Shown here in pieces: positions 17,680-26,170 of a stretch of 64,000 nucleotides of DNA. Positions within the stretch are counted from its first letter, which is position 1, and every line of letters starts with the position of its first letter. Source of the DNA: Kribbella sandramycini (GTDB lineage Bacteria; Actinomycetota; Actinomycetes; Propionibacteriales; Kribbellaceae); NCBI RefSeq assembly GCF_013131805.1, contig NZ_JABJRC010000003.1, forward strand, positions 62,001-126,000. The letters are read 5' to 3'. Position numbers and translations under genes: made by a program. The notes beneath the pieces are model-generated. The model was not told where the DNA came from and made no database searches. It saw only the letters and a list, made by a program, of their open reading frames with translations.

Positions 17680-18824
17680 GCGCCGATCACCGCAGGGCGG
17701 TCGACGCGGAAGGGGTGTGGGTCGATGTGCGGGGGTTGCCGGAGCATGAGCTCGGTGATCAGCCGGCCGGTGGCGGGGGCGAGTCCGATGCCGGCGCCTT
17801 CGTGGCCGGTCGCGTGCCACAGGCCCGGCACCCGGGGATCCGGCCCGATCACCGGCAGGTGATCCGGAGCGTACGGACGAAACCCGCCGTACGCGCGCAT
17901 GACCGGCACCGCCCGCAGGAACGGGAACAACCCGACCGCCTTCGCGGCCAGCTCCCGCAACACGCGCACCCGCAGGCTCTCGTCGAACCCGATCCGCTCC
18001 CGGCTCGACCCGATCAGCACCGTCCCGGCCCGCGTCGACTCCACCACGGTCGACGTCTGCAGGTCGGCGTCCGCACTCCCGACCGCGCCCACGTAGTCAG
18101 CGTCGTACACCTTATGCCGAACACAAGCCGGCAACGACGACGTCACCAGAATCATCCCCCGCCGCGGCAAGATCCGGATCGGCGCGCCCGCCGCCTCCGC
18201 GAACCCACCGGCCCAAGGCCCACAAGCATTCAGTACGGCGTCGCACCCGATCACCTCACCGCCGGTCTCCACCCCAACGACCCGCCCGGACGCCGACCGC
18301 CGCACGCCAACCGCCTCGACACCCGGCACCACCGTCCCACCCCGCGCCCGAACCGCCTTCAGCAAAGCCGTTGCCGCCAGCACCGGTTGCACCTGCGCGT
18401 CGTCCGGGTAGTGCACGCCCACAGTCACCCGCCGCGTCACCAGCGGCTCCAACTCGAAGACCTCCGCAGGCGTAAGTACCCGAGCATCAACCCCCGCCGC
18501 GACCTGCCCAGCCGCGAACGCCGTCAGCGCGGCCGGATCGCCCGTCCCCACGACGACGCCACCCTTGGCCTCCCACTCGACGTCGGCGCCCGCCAACCGC
18601 CCGAGCACCGTCTCCCACTCGGCCCGCGACGCGATCGCCAGCTCCAGCTCCGCCCCCGGCCCCTTGTCCGAGACCAGCACGTTGCCTTCACCGGACGCCG
18701 TCGTCCCACCGGCCGGCCCACCCCGATCGATGACCGTGACCCGCACCCCGGCCAGCGTCAGCGCCTCCGCGCAGGCCGCGCCGACAATGCCCGCACCGAC
18801 CACGACCACCTCGGCACCGGCCAC
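17676..18824 (-). CDS. HcnC-like FAD-dependent D-amino acid oxidoreductase subunit
   Basis: 382-residue DAO-family flavoprotein. The Rossmann FAD motif VVVVGAGIVGAACAEAL starts at residue 6; the C-terminal family block APDHLPVIGPDP and WHATGHEGAGIGLAPATG is present. It is the catalytic subunit (HcnC/HypoB-like) expected to oxidise cis-4-hydroxy-D-proline, passing electrons to the fused [2Fe-2S]/FAD partner encoded next. Start is GTG 18824 with GGAGG four to five bases upstream. First gene of the four-gene operon; a 9-bp-armed palindrome lies 13 bp upstream of the start. The stop overlaps the next start by 4 bp. Confidence 0.87.
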   Translation of the reverse strand: MAGAEVVVVGAGIVGAACAEALTLAGVRVTVIDRGGPAGGTTASGEGNVLVSDKGPGAELELAIASRAEWETVLGRLAGADVEWEAKGGVVVGTGDPAALTAFAAGQVAAGVDARVLTPAEVFELEPLVTRRVTVGVHYPDDAQVQPVLAATALLKAVRARGGTVVPGVEAVGVRRSASGRVVGVETGGEVIGCDAVLNACGPWAGGFAEAAGAPIRILPRRGMILVTSSLPACVRHKVYDADYVGAVGSADADLQTSTVVESTRAGTVLIGSSRERIGFDESLRVRVLRELAAKAVGLFPFLRAVPVMRAYGGFRPYAPDHLPVIGPDPRVPGLWHATGHEGAGIGLAPATGRLITELMLRQPPHIDPHPFRVDRPAVIGA

Positions 18825-18836
18825 GAGCCCTCCACA

Positions 18837-18860
18837 GATCGTTCATTAAACTGAACGATC
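18837..18860. promoter_or_regulatory. Palindromic operator of the hydroxyproline operon
   Basis: GATCGTTCA (18837-18845) and TGAACGATC (18852-18860) are exact inverted repeats separated by TTAAAC. The site sits between the stop of the XRE-cupin regulator gene and the start of the first catabolic gene, directly before the ribosome site. Binding by the adjacent regulator is inference. Confidence 0.65.
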
Positions 18861-18883
18861 CGAGCGTACGTCGCCCCGCGGCC

Positions 18884-19465
18884 TCAGGTCAACGGGTGCG
18901 GACCGGGCCCGCCCGGAGCGGCGTCCGGCGGGTATTCCAGCAGCAGCACCGACCGCACCGGCCCGCCCACCGCCGCGTACTCGTGCGGCCCGGCCGCCCG
19001 GAAGGCGAGGTAGTCCCCCGGGCCGAGCTCCTCACTCCGCCCCTGCGAGGTCACCCGCAGCCGACCGCTCAAAACAACGTGATGCTCGATTCCAGGATGC
19101 CCATCGGAGTGCTGGACGGCGTCCGGCCGCACGTCCTGCGTGTAGATCTCGAACAGCCCGCCGGCCGGCTCGACCCGCCGCAGCATCCGCAGGTCGATCG
19201 CCTCCCCGGACAGGACGCCGGTCTCCGCACCCCGGACCACGACCAGCTCCGCCGTCGGCGCCTCGTTCAGCAGAGCGGACACCGGCACCCCCAGAGCGTT
19301 CGACAGACTGAACACCGTCTCGATCGTCGGGTTCCCGCTCCCGGACTCCAGCTGCGACAGCGTGCCCTTTGCGATCCCCGATCGCCGGGCCAGCTCGGAC
19401 AGCGAGATCCCCTGCTCGTCCCGCCGAGCCCGCAAGTTCGCCCCAAGCACCCGCCCCGCACTCAT
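18884..19465 (-). CDS. XRE-family regulator with C-terminal cupin domain
   Basis: 193 residues from ATG 19465. Residues about 5-65 are a lambda-repressor-like helix-turn-helix (NLRARRDEQGISLSELARRSG, then KGTLSQLESGSGNP). Residues about 95-180 are a cupin_2 domain with the HPGIEHHVVLSGRL metal/ligand motif and LGPGDYLAFRA. Regulators of this layout control amino-acid and amine catabolism. It lies immediately upstream of and on the same strand as the hydroxyproline operon, whose palindrome begins 24 bp after its start-distal end, so it is the best candidate regulator. Long upstream in-frame extension overlaps the SDR gene and is not part of it. Confidence 0.85.
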   Translation of the reverse strand: MSAGRVLGANLRARRDEQGISLSELARRSGIAKGTLSQLESGSGNPTIETVFSLSNALGVPVSALLNEAPTAELVVVRGAETGVLSGEAIDLRMLRRVEPAGGLFEIYTQDVRPDAVQHSDGHPGIEHHVVLSGRLRVTSQGRSEELGPGDYLAFRAAGPHEYAAVGGPVRSVLLLEYPPDAAPGGPGPHPLT

Positions 19466-19491
19466 AGCCCCGGAGCATGCCACATCGAAGC

Positions 19492-20544
19492 TCAGGGAAT
19501 GACCCGCTGCCGCCGCAGCTCGGCGAAGATCCGGAAGAACATCTCGTCGGTCGCGACGTAATCGTGGAACCCGGCCCGCCGGATCTTCGACGAGTCCGCG
19601 AAGAAGTCGTAGTCCCACCCGAACACGAAATCGGCGAACGGCCACGACGAAACCTCGGCGTACGACGTCGCCGCCAGCCCATGTGTCGCCTGCAGTTGCT
19701 TCCAGGCCGGCTCCTTGTCGGCCATCACCTCGGCCAGCGTCATCCGCAACGGCGGCGCGACATCCATCCCGAACCAGTCCGCGATCCGCGGCCACAGCTC
19801 GTTCCACCGGAACAGATCACCGTTCGCGATGTTGAACACCTGATTCGCCGCGGCCGGCGTCGTCGCGGCCCAGACCGTCGCCTTCGCGAGCAGCCCGGCA
19901 TCGGTCACCTCCAGCAACGCGTCGTACGCCCCCGGCTTCCCGGGGAACCGCAGCGGTACGCCGAACTCCTTCGCCAGCGAAGCCTGGACGGCGATCGCCA
20001 CCGCCAGGTTCATCGGGTTGCCGAGGGCAACACCGCCGACCACCGACGGCCGCAACGCGGACCACTCCCACGCCTTACCCAGTTGCCGATCCGCCAGGAA
20101 TCGCTGCTGATCGAGATTGAACTCCGGCGGCAGGATCGGCGGATCGTCCTCCCGCGCGGGCGTCTTGAACGGCCCGAGATGCGCGCCGTACACCTTGTAC
20201 CCCTGCATCAAGCTGATGTGCCGCAACCCCTTCGCGACCGGCTCGATCGCGTCCACGACGTTCACCAGCATCGCCAGATTCGGCGCGACCAGCTCGGCCC
20301 AACTCGGCCGATCCTGGTACGCCGCGTAGAACAGATGCGTCACCTCGTTCAACCCGGCCAGCTTCGCCCGCACGTCGTCCGGATCGAGCAGATCGACGGC
20401 GACCTGCCGCACCCGCCCCGGTACGTCGACGCCACCTCGCCGGGACAAACCGATCACGCGCCACTCGCCCGACGCCGCCAGCTGATCGACCAGCTTCGTG
20501 CCGATCACCCCACGCGCCCCCACCACCAACGCCACTTTCTGCAT
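19492..20544 (-). CDS. SDR-family NAD(P)-dependent oxidoreductase (PRISE-like)
   Basis: 350 residues from ATG 20544. The N-terminal Rossmann motif is VALVVGARGVIGTKLVDQL; the central NGYKVYG-type catalytic segment appears as QGYKVYGAH, with Tyr and Lys in the arrangement of progesterone-5-beta-reductase/iridoid-synthase-like (PRISE) extended SDRs rather than the classical YxxxK. It likely reduces an enone or carbonyl compound with NAD(P)H; substrate unknown. Divergent from a LysR regulator 71 bp away, which probably controls it. An upstream in-frame ATG at 20604 would place the start inside the LysR promoter and was not used. Confidence 0.82.
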   Translation of the reverse strand: MQKVALVVGARGVIGTKLVDQLAASGEWRVIGLSRRGGVDVPGRVRQVAVDLLDPDDVRAKLAGLNEVTHLFYAAYQDRPSWAELVAPNLAMLVNVVDAIEPVAKGLRHISLMQGYKVYGAHLGPFKTPAREDDPPILPPEFNLDQQRFLADRQLGKAWEWSALRPSVVGGVALGNPMNLAVAIAVQASLAKEFGVPLRFPGKPGAYDALLEVTDAGLLAKATVWAATTPAAANQVFNIANGDLFRWNELWPRIADWFGMDVAPPLRMTLAEVMADKEPAWKQLQATHGLAATSYAEVSSWPFADFVFGWDYDFFADSSKIRRAGFHDYVATDEMFFRIFAELRRQRVIP

Positions 20545-20615
20545 ACCGAAGAGCCTCGCTGAGCTGCGAACATAACTCCAACGCATATTTCTCACGTCTG
20601 CCATAAACTGAGCTC

Positions 20616-21473
20616 ATGACGACGTTGCGGCAGCTCGAGTACCTCGTCACGGTCGTCGATACCGGCTCGTTCACCAAAGCGGCCGAGCTGCTCCACGTGA
20701 CCCAGCCCGCCCTCTCCCATCAGATCCGCGCGCTCGAACGCTCAGCCGGCGGCCCGCTCCTGGAGCGGCTCCCCCGCAACATCCGCCTGACCTCGACCGG
20801 CCGCGCGATGCTGCCGCACGCCCGCGCCGCCCTCGCCGACGCCCAGCGCGCAGCCTGCGCGGCCCGCCAGGCCGCCGGCCTCGAGGTCGGCGAGCTCCAG
20901 ATCGCCACCCTCTACTCGATCACCCTGGGCATCCTCCCGGCGGCACTACGCCGCTGGCGCCGGCACCACCCGGACGTCGGCATCCGCCTCTACGAGCACC
21001 GGCACACCGACGAGCTCGTCGAGGCCATGAACGCCGGTGAGGCCGACCTCGCGATCGGCCCGGAGCCGGCCGACTGGACCGGCGTCGTCCACCCGCTGGG
21101 CAGCGAGGAGTTCGTCGTCGTAGTCGCGGCCGACGACCCCGCGGCGTCCGGCGAGACCATCAGTCTGCAGGCGCTCGCTGATCGCGCGTGGGTCCACTAC
21201 GCGCCGACGCATGGGCTGGCCGCCGTCCTCGATCGGGCTTGTGCACAAGCCGGTTTCGAACCATTCGTTGCCGTGCGCACCGAACAGACCGCCGCCGCGC
21301 CGGCGCTCGCGACTGCAGGCCTCGGCCCGGCTCTCGTCCCCGACAACATCCTCCCGGCGAGCTTCGACGGCCGCATCCTCCGCCTCGACCCGCCGGTCCG
21401 CCGTCAGCTGACGGCCTACACCCGCGGCGAGCCCGACCCGCTGGCCGCCGCGTTCATCGCATCGCTCAGCTGA
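20616..21473 (+). CDS. LysR-family transcriptional regulator
   Basis: 285 residues, full length. Residues 1-60 hold the winged helix-turn-helix (FTKAAELLHVTQPALSHQIRALE); residues about 88-280 form the periplasmic-binding-like effector domain (VGELQIATLYSITLGILPAAL). Divergent from the PRISE-like SDR gene, the standard position for a LysR activator and its target. No clear T-N11-A box could be singled out in the 71-bp gap. Its end overlaps the convergent MarR gene by 8 bp. Confidence 0.9.
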   Translation: MTTLRQLEYLVTVVDTGSFTKAAELLHVTQPALSHQIRALERSAGGPLLERLPRNIRLTSTGRAMLPHARAALADAQRAACAARQAAGLEVGELQIATLYSITLGILPAALRRWRRHHPDVGIRLYEHRHTDELVEAMNAGEADLAIGPEPADWTGVVHPLGSEEFVVVVAADDPAASGETISLQALADRAWVHYAPTHGLAAVLDRACAQAGFEPFVAVRTEQTAAAPALATAGLGPALVPDNILPASFDGRILRLDPPVRRQLTAYTRGEPDPLAAAFIASLS

Positions 21474-21918
21474 CCGGCATCGGCAGCTTGTCCAGCGCGT
21501 CGACCAGCGGCGCCAGCTCGGGCACCTCGGTCGCCTTGCGCAGCGCCTCGGTCAGTACGGCGTCGTGCGTCGGCTGGGCCTTGTCGAGCAAATCGCGACC
21601 GGCCTTGGTCACCTCGGTGTAGATGCCGCGCCGATCGGTCGGGCAGAGGTAGCGCTCCAGCAGCTTGCGGTCCTCCAGCCGGTTCACCAGGCGCGTCGTC
21701 GCCGACTGACTGAGGACGACGGCGTTCGACAGCTGGTTCATCCGCAGGTGGTGCTCGTCCTGCCGGGCGAGGACATCCAGGACGCCGTACTCGCTCACGG
21801 ACAGCCCGTGCCGCTTCTGCAGCGCGCGCTCCAGCTCGTCCTCGATCCGGGCATGGAGAGCGGCCAGGGTCCGCCACCCCTGCGCCCGCGCCTCGGCGGC
21901 GTCATCCGGTAGGCCCAT
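21466..21918 (-). CDS. MarR-family transcriptional regulator
   Basis: 150 residues, the family size. Winged helix-turn-helix at about 50-105 with LSVSEYGVLDVLARQ, MNQLSNAVVLSQSATTRLVNRLE and the wing segment PTDRRGIYTEVTKAG. Divergent from the MFS efflux and aldo-keto reductase genes, with a perfect palindrome in the 124-bp gap. It is expected to repress itself and the efflux unit until a phenolic or electrophilic ligand binds. Confidence 0.9.
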   Translation of the reverse strand: MGLPDDAAEARAQGWRTLAALHARIEDELERALQKRHGLSVSEYGVLDVLARQDEHHLRMNQLSNAVVLSQSATTRLVNRLEDRKLLERYLCPTDRRGIYTEVTKAGRDLLDKAQPTHDAVLTEALRKATEVPELAPLVDALDKLPMPVS

Positions 21919-21940
21919 GGCTCCTCCACTTGAACTTTAC

Positions 21941-21956
21941 GATTGCATGCGCAATC
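21941..21956. promoter_or_regulatory. MarR-type palindromic operator
   Basis: GATTGC-ATGC-GCAATC is a perfect inverted repeat with the size and TTGC-type half sites of MarR operators. It begins 23 bp upstream of the MarR start in the divergent region. A related half site (TTGTGCAA) follows at about 21964. Confidence 0.65.
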
Positions 21957-22042
21957 ATAGCGCTTGTGCAATAGCCCGCGTCTGCAACTATCGCGGACGC
22001 CGGTAACAGTCTTAAGACTACATTCGAAGGAGCGCAGAACCC

Positions 22043-23242
22043 ATGCCCGCGATCGAACCCGAACCCGGAGCGCAGCGGAGGGTTGCCCTTTTCGCACTCG
22101 CGATCGGCGCGTTCGGTATCGGCACCACCGAGTTCGTCATCATGGGCCTGTTGCCCGAGGTCGCCACCGACTTCGGCGTCAGCATCCCCGCCGCCGGTCT
22201 GCTGATCTCCGGTTACGCGCTCGGCGTCGTCGTCGGCGCCCCGCTGCTGACCGCGATCGGGGCCAAGATCTCCCGCAAGACCGTGCTGGTCGCGCTGATG
22301 GGCGTGTTCATCGCCGGCAATCTGCTGTCGGCCCTGGCCCCGACGTACGGCGTCCTGATGACCGGCCGGATCGTCGCCGCGCTGGCCCACGGCGCGTTCT
22401 TCGGGGTCGGCTCGGTGGTGGCGGCGTCGCTGGTCCCGAAGGCGAAACAGGCCAGCGCGATCGCTTTGATGTTCACCGGCCTGACGGTCGCGAACGTGTT
22501 CGGCGTCCCTGGCGGGACGGCGCTCGGTCAGCAGTTCGGCTGGCGGTCGACGTTCTGGGCGGTCACCGCGCTCGGCGTGATCGGCCTGCTCGGGATCGTC
22601 TTCCTGGTCCCGCGGCAGGACACCACCGAGGGCCCGGGCCTGCGTGGCGAGCTGGCCGTCTTCAAGAACGTGCAGGTCTGGCTGGCGCTGGCGATGACCG
22701 CGCTCGGCTTCGCCGGGGTGTTCGCGTCGTTCACCTACATCGCGCCGATGATGACCGAGGTCGCGGGCTTCTCGGCCGGCGCGGTCACCTGGCTGCTCGT
22801 GCTGTTCGGCGGCGGGCTGGTGATCGGCAACCTGCTCGGCGGCAAGGCTGCCGACCGCTCGCTGATGCCGAGTCTGTACCTGATTCTCGCGCTGCTGGCC
22901 GCCGTCCTGATCGTGTTCGTCTTCACCGCGCACGCGAAGTTGCCGTCGGCAATCACCATCGCGCTGTTCGGCGCCGCGGGGTTCGCGACCGTCGCGCCGC
23001 TGCAGAAACGCGTGATGGACAAGGCGGCCGGGGCGCCGGCGCTGGCCTCCGCGGCCAACATCGCCGCCTTCAACCTCGGCAACGCGGTCGGCGCCTACCT
23101 CGGCGGCCTGACCATCGAGCACGGCCTCGGCTACACCGCCCCGAACTGGGTCGGCGCCGCGCTGGCCGCCTCGGGCCTGATCGTCGCGCTCGCGTCCGGC
23201 CTGCTGGACCGCAAGCGCACTCCTGTTCTCGTCACTGCCTGA
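22043..23242 (+). CDS. MFS transporter, AraJ/drug-efflux type
   Basis: 399 residues with about twelve membrane helices. The N-terminal part IGAFGIGTTEFVIMGLLPEV and the loop after helix 2 with KISRKTVL are typical of the DHA1 AraJ/PbuE subgroup that exports sugars, purines or drugs by proton antiport. ATG 22043 follows GAAGGAG at good spacing. First gene of a two-gene unit with the aldo-keto reductase, divergent from the MarR gene. Substrate not predictable. Confidence 0.88.
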   Translation: MPAIEPEPGAQRRVALFALAIGAFGIGTTEFVIMGLLPEVATDFGVSIPAAGLLISGYALGVVVGAPLLTAIGAKISRKTVLVALMGVFIAGNLLSALAPTYGVLMTGRIVAALAHGAFFGVGSVVAASLVPKAKQASAIALMFTGLTVANVFGVPGGTALGQQFGWRSTFWAVTALGVIGLLGIVFLVPRQDTTEGPGLRGELAVFKNVQVWLALAMTALGFAGVFASFTYIAPMMTEVAGFSAGAVTWLLVLFGGGLVIGNLLGGKAADRSLMPSLYLILALLAAVLIVFVFTAHAKLPSAITIALFGAAGFATVAPLQKRVMDKAAGAPALASAANIAAFNLGNAVGAYLGGLTIEHGLGYTAPNWVGAALAASGLIVALASGLLDRKRTPVLVTA

Positions 23243-23266
23243 TCTCTGTAAAGGAAGAGCTTTCTG

Positions 23267-24094
23267 ATGATCCCCACCGTGAAACTCAACAACGGCGTCG
23301 AGATGCCCCAGCTCGGGTACGGCGTCTTCCAGGTCCCGGACGCCGAGACCACGCCCGCCGTCGCGGCCGCTCTCGAAGCCGGTTACCGCAGCATCGACAC
23401 GGCGTCCATCTACGGCAACGAAGCCGGCGTCGGCAAGGCGTTGGGCGCCGCCGGCATCGATCGCTCCGAGCTGTTCATCACCTCCAAGCTGTGGAACGCC
23501 GACCAGGGCTACGACGCGACCCTGAAGGCCTATGACACCAGCCTGGAACTGCTCGGCCTGGACTACCTCGACCTCTACCTGATCCACTGGCCCACCCCCG
23601 AGCGCGATCTGTACGTCGACACCTGGCGAGCCCTGGAGAAGCTGGCCGCCGACGGCCGCGTCCGCGCCATCGGCGTCTCCAACTTCCAGCCCGAGCACCT
23701 CGACCGGCTGGCCGAGACCTCCGGCATCACCCCGGCCGTCAACCAGGTCGAGCTGCACCCGTTCCTGCAGCAGGACGCCGTCCGCAAGTACGGCGCGGAC
23801 TTCGGGATCCGGACCGAGGCATGGAGCCCGCTGGCCAAGGGCGGCTCGCTGCTGACCGACCCCGTCGTCCAGGCGCTGGCCGAGAAGCACGGCCGGACGC
23901 CGGCCCAGGTCGTGCTGCGCTGGCACCTGCAACTCGGCAACATCGTCATCCCCAAGTCGGTCACCCCGGCGCGAATCAAGGAGAACTTGGACGTCTTCGA
24001 CTTCACCCTGTCGGCCGACGACCTCGCCACGATCACCCCTCTGGACCGTGGTGAGCGCACCGGGCCGGACCCGGACACGTTCAACGCCGCGTGA
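23267..24094 (+). CDS. Aldo/keto reductase
   Basis: 275 residues, AKR5-type. Catalytic tetrad visible: Asp in RSIDTAS, Tyr in IYGNE, Lys in ITSKLWN, His in YLIHWP; the NADPH-binding end has IPKSVTPARIKEN. Related enzymes reduce 2,5-diketo-D-gluconate, methylglyoxal and other aldehydes. ATG 23267 follows an AAAGGAAGAG site 24 bp after the MFS stop. Co-expression with the efflux pump under MarR control suggests a detoxification unit for reactive carbonyls. Its last 14 bp overlap the convergent glycosidase-like gene. Confidence 0.9.
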   Translation: MIPTVKLNNGVEMPQLGYGVFQVPDAETTPAVAAALEAGYRSIDTASIYGNEAGVGKALGAAGIDRSELFITSKLWNADQGYDATLKAYDTSLELLGLDYLDLYLIHWPTPERDLYVDTWRALEKLAADGRVRAIGVSNFQPEHLDRLAETSGITPAVNQVELHPFLQQDAVRKYGADFGIRTEAWSPLAKGGSLLTDPVVQALAEKHGRTPAQVVLRWHLQLGNIVIPKSVTPARIKENLDVFDFTLSADDLATITPLDRGERTGPDPDTFNAA

Positions 24095-25220
24095 GATAGA
24101 AGTCCGAGACGGCGTGGAAGGACTTCTTCGGCTCCCAGCGGTACGGTGACGCGGGGTCGGCGGAGTCCTTCCGCAGCACCTTGACCAGGCTGTACGACGC
24201 CATGTCCTCGTCGTGCGGCCGGTCGTCCGGGCGATGCGGGGCATCGGGTGCGATGAAGGTGTACATCGACGCACCGAGGAAGCCCTCCGCGGTGAAGACG
24301 CGGAGCATGTTCACCAGGTGATCGGCCTGGGTCTGCTCGTCCCGCACGTACTGCGGCGGGATCACTGGGACCTCACCGCTGAAGTCGACGATGTCCCAGC
24401 CCATGCCGCCCAGCTCGGGCGCGCCGGTGAACGTGCAGGAGCCGAACTCTAGGATCAGGATCGGCTTGCCCCAGCGCCGGAACCGCGCGAGCTCCTGGGT
24501 GTGGCCGGCCGGGTCCTCGTGATAGCCGTAGTAGTCCAGCCCGACGATGTCGAACAGCGACCAGTCGACGTTCTCCAGGTCGTGCGCGGCGCCGTAGGTG
24601 ATCCGGCCGTTGAAATGCGTCCGGGCCACCTTGACCATCCGGGCGGTGAAGACGCGGAACTTGCGCTGCAGCTCGGGCATGTCGAACTCGCCGGCCTGCA
24701 GGTACTCGATCCGCTCGAAGAAGTTCGCGCCCGGGATGATGTCCGGCGTGAACAGCATGAACTCACAACCCACCGCGAGGATCACCTCGCGGTCGTGACA
24801 CCGGCGGAGCCGCTCGGCCTCGATCGCGACCGCCCGGAGCTTCGCCAGCTGCGCCTCCTGTGGCTCGTCGAACGAGCGCGGCTGGATCGAGACGGTCAGA
24901 CCTTCGTCCAGGGCCGCGGTCGCAGTCTCGGTCAGACGGCGGACGTCGCTGCCGTAGATGCTCACCCAGTTGGCGTGCAGCCGGTGCCGGATCGCCCGGA
25001 TCTCACCGCGCATCACGTCGTCCCGCCACCACGGCCGCCCGTCCGCACCGAGGAAACCGGTGCCGACGTCGTACGCGACGCCTTTCAGCGACAGCCGGGG
25101 CCGTCGTGGCGCTGCCGCCGCCGAAGCGGGGAACGCGGTCAGTCCGGCAGTGCCGGCCAGCAACCCGAGTCCGGCCGTTCGCCGCAGGAACTGGGCTCTG
25201 TCGATCTCCGAAGCGTTCAT
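24081..25220 (-). CDS. Exported TIM-barrel glycosidase-like protein
   Basis: 379 residues from ATG 25220. N-terminal export signal with paired arginines (FLRRTAGLGLLAGTAGLTAF, ending ASAAAAP), possibly a Tat signal. The body is a TIM barrel of glycoside-hydrolase character: HANWVSIYGSD, VSIQPRSFDEPQ, ILAVGCEFMLFTPDIIPG with a candidate acid Glu in GCEF, DIVGLDYYGYHEDP, and a candidate nucleophile Glu in ILILEFGSCTF. It resembles GH5/GH113-type enzymes but could not be placed in one family. Divergent from a TetR gene whose predicted operator lies in the shared 106-bp gap, so it may be TetR-controlled. Confidence 0.72.
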   Translation of the reverse strand: MNASEIDRAQFLRRTAGLGLLAGTAGLTAFPASAAAAPRRPRLSLKGVAYDVGTGFLGADGRPWWRDDVMRGEIRAIRHRLHANWVSIYGSDVRRLTETATAALDEGLTVSIQPRSFDEPQEAQLAKLRAVAIEAERLRRCHDREVILAVGCEFMLFTPDIIPGANFFERIEYLQAGEFDMPELQRKFRVFTARMVKVARTHFNGRITYGAAHDLENVDWSLFDIVGLDYYGYHEDPAGHTQELARFRRWGKPILILEFGSCTFTGAPELGGMGWDIVDFSGEVPVIPPQYVRDEQTQADHLVNMLRVFTAEGFLGASMYTFIAPDAPHRPDDRPHDEDMASYSLVKVLRKDSADPASPYRWEPKKSFHAVSDFYLTRR

Positions 25221-25293
25221 GGTGCCGAGTCTTCGCGACGGCGATCGCGGTTTCGTCGTACCTCCGTCCCTGCGGCTCCGACTTTGGTCGCTA

Positions 25294-25329
25294 ACACACT
25301 GTGCTCCGATCTGACACACTGTTTCAGTG
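25294..25329. promoter_or_regulatory. TetR operator candidate: 20-bp-spaced ACACACTGT repeats
   Basis: ACACACTGT occurs at 25294-25302 and again at 25314-25322, exactly 20 bp (two helical turns) apart. The second copy runs into the 13-bp palindrome CACTGTTTCAGTG (25317-25329), which includes the GTG start of the TetR gene. This fits autoregulation by TetR; it is inference from spacing. Confidence 0.55.
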
Positions 25330-26031
25330 CGAGCTGCAGATGAACGGACAGCGCTGGGTTCGGTCTGGCTCCGGGCCGAGGCGGAGGCGACCCGGGCGCC
25401 GTTGACCCGGGAGCAGATCGTGACGACCGCGATCAGCCTGCTGGATGCCGACGGGCTGGATGCGTTCTCGATGCGGCGGATGGCGGCCGCACTCGGCACG
25501 GCCGCGACGTCCGCGCTGTACTGGCGGGTGGCGAACAAGAACGACCTGCTCGAGCTGGCCGTCGACGAGGTCCTCGGTGCGGCGGTCGTCGAACCGGCCA
25601 CCGGAGACTGGCGCGACAAGCTGACGGAAGTGGCGACATCGGCGTACCGGGCGCTGTGGGAACACCCCTGGGCGCCGCAGCTGTTGGCGACCCACGCCGG
25701 GCTCGGGCCGAACTATCAGGCGCTGACCGACCAGTTGGTTACCTTGCTGTCGAGCGCCGGTTTCAAGGGTGTGCACCTGGATGCGGCGGTGTCGGCGGTC
25801 TTCCATTACCTGGTCGGATCGGCGGTCACCGATTCGGCCTGGTCGGCGATGGTCCGGCGCAGCGGGCTGACCGAGCGGCAGTGGGCGCGGCAGGCCGGCG
25901 ACCAGCTCGGCGTCGGCGCGGAGAGCCTGGCCGCGTACCTGAACCGGGCGAACCGGGCCGGTCCGGAGGCCCGATTTTCCTCGGGATTGCGGGTGATTCT
26001 GGTCGGCCTGCGGCCCCGCCAGCTGACCTGA
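25327..26031 (+). CDS. TetR-family transcriptional regulator (TetR_C-type)
   Basis: 234 residues from GTG 25327. Residues about 25-75 are the helix-turn-helix (AISLLDADGLDAFSMRRMAAALG, then TSALYWRVANKNDLL). The C-terminal part (about 85-225) is of the TetR_C class that binds drug-like ligands, with WAPQLLATHAGLGPNY. The start codon lies inside a palindrome, and no Shine-Dalgarno sequence is evident, so the mRNA may be leaderless. Probable target: itself and the divergent glycosidase-like gene. Confidence 0.85.
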   Translation: MRAADERTALGSVWLRAEAEATRAPLTREQIVTTAISLLDADGLDAFSMRRMAAALGTAATSALYWRVANKNDLLELAVDEVLGAAVVEPATGDWRDKLTEVATSAYRALWEHPWAPQLLATHAGLGPNYQALTDQLVTLLSSAGFKGVHLDAAVSAVFHYLVGSAVTDSAWSAMVRRSGLTERQWARQAGDQLGVGAESLAAYLNRANRAGPEARFSSGLRVILVGLRPRQLT

Positions 26032-26170
26032 GCCGCCGTGACACAGGGATGACCCGTCACCGATGTGCCCCGGTCAATCGCTTGCACCACTGAGCGTCGC
26101 CGTACAACTCTTCACGGTTAGAAGGCTCCGACCCGCCCGGCGGCGCCTACGACACTCTGGAGTGTGAGGC

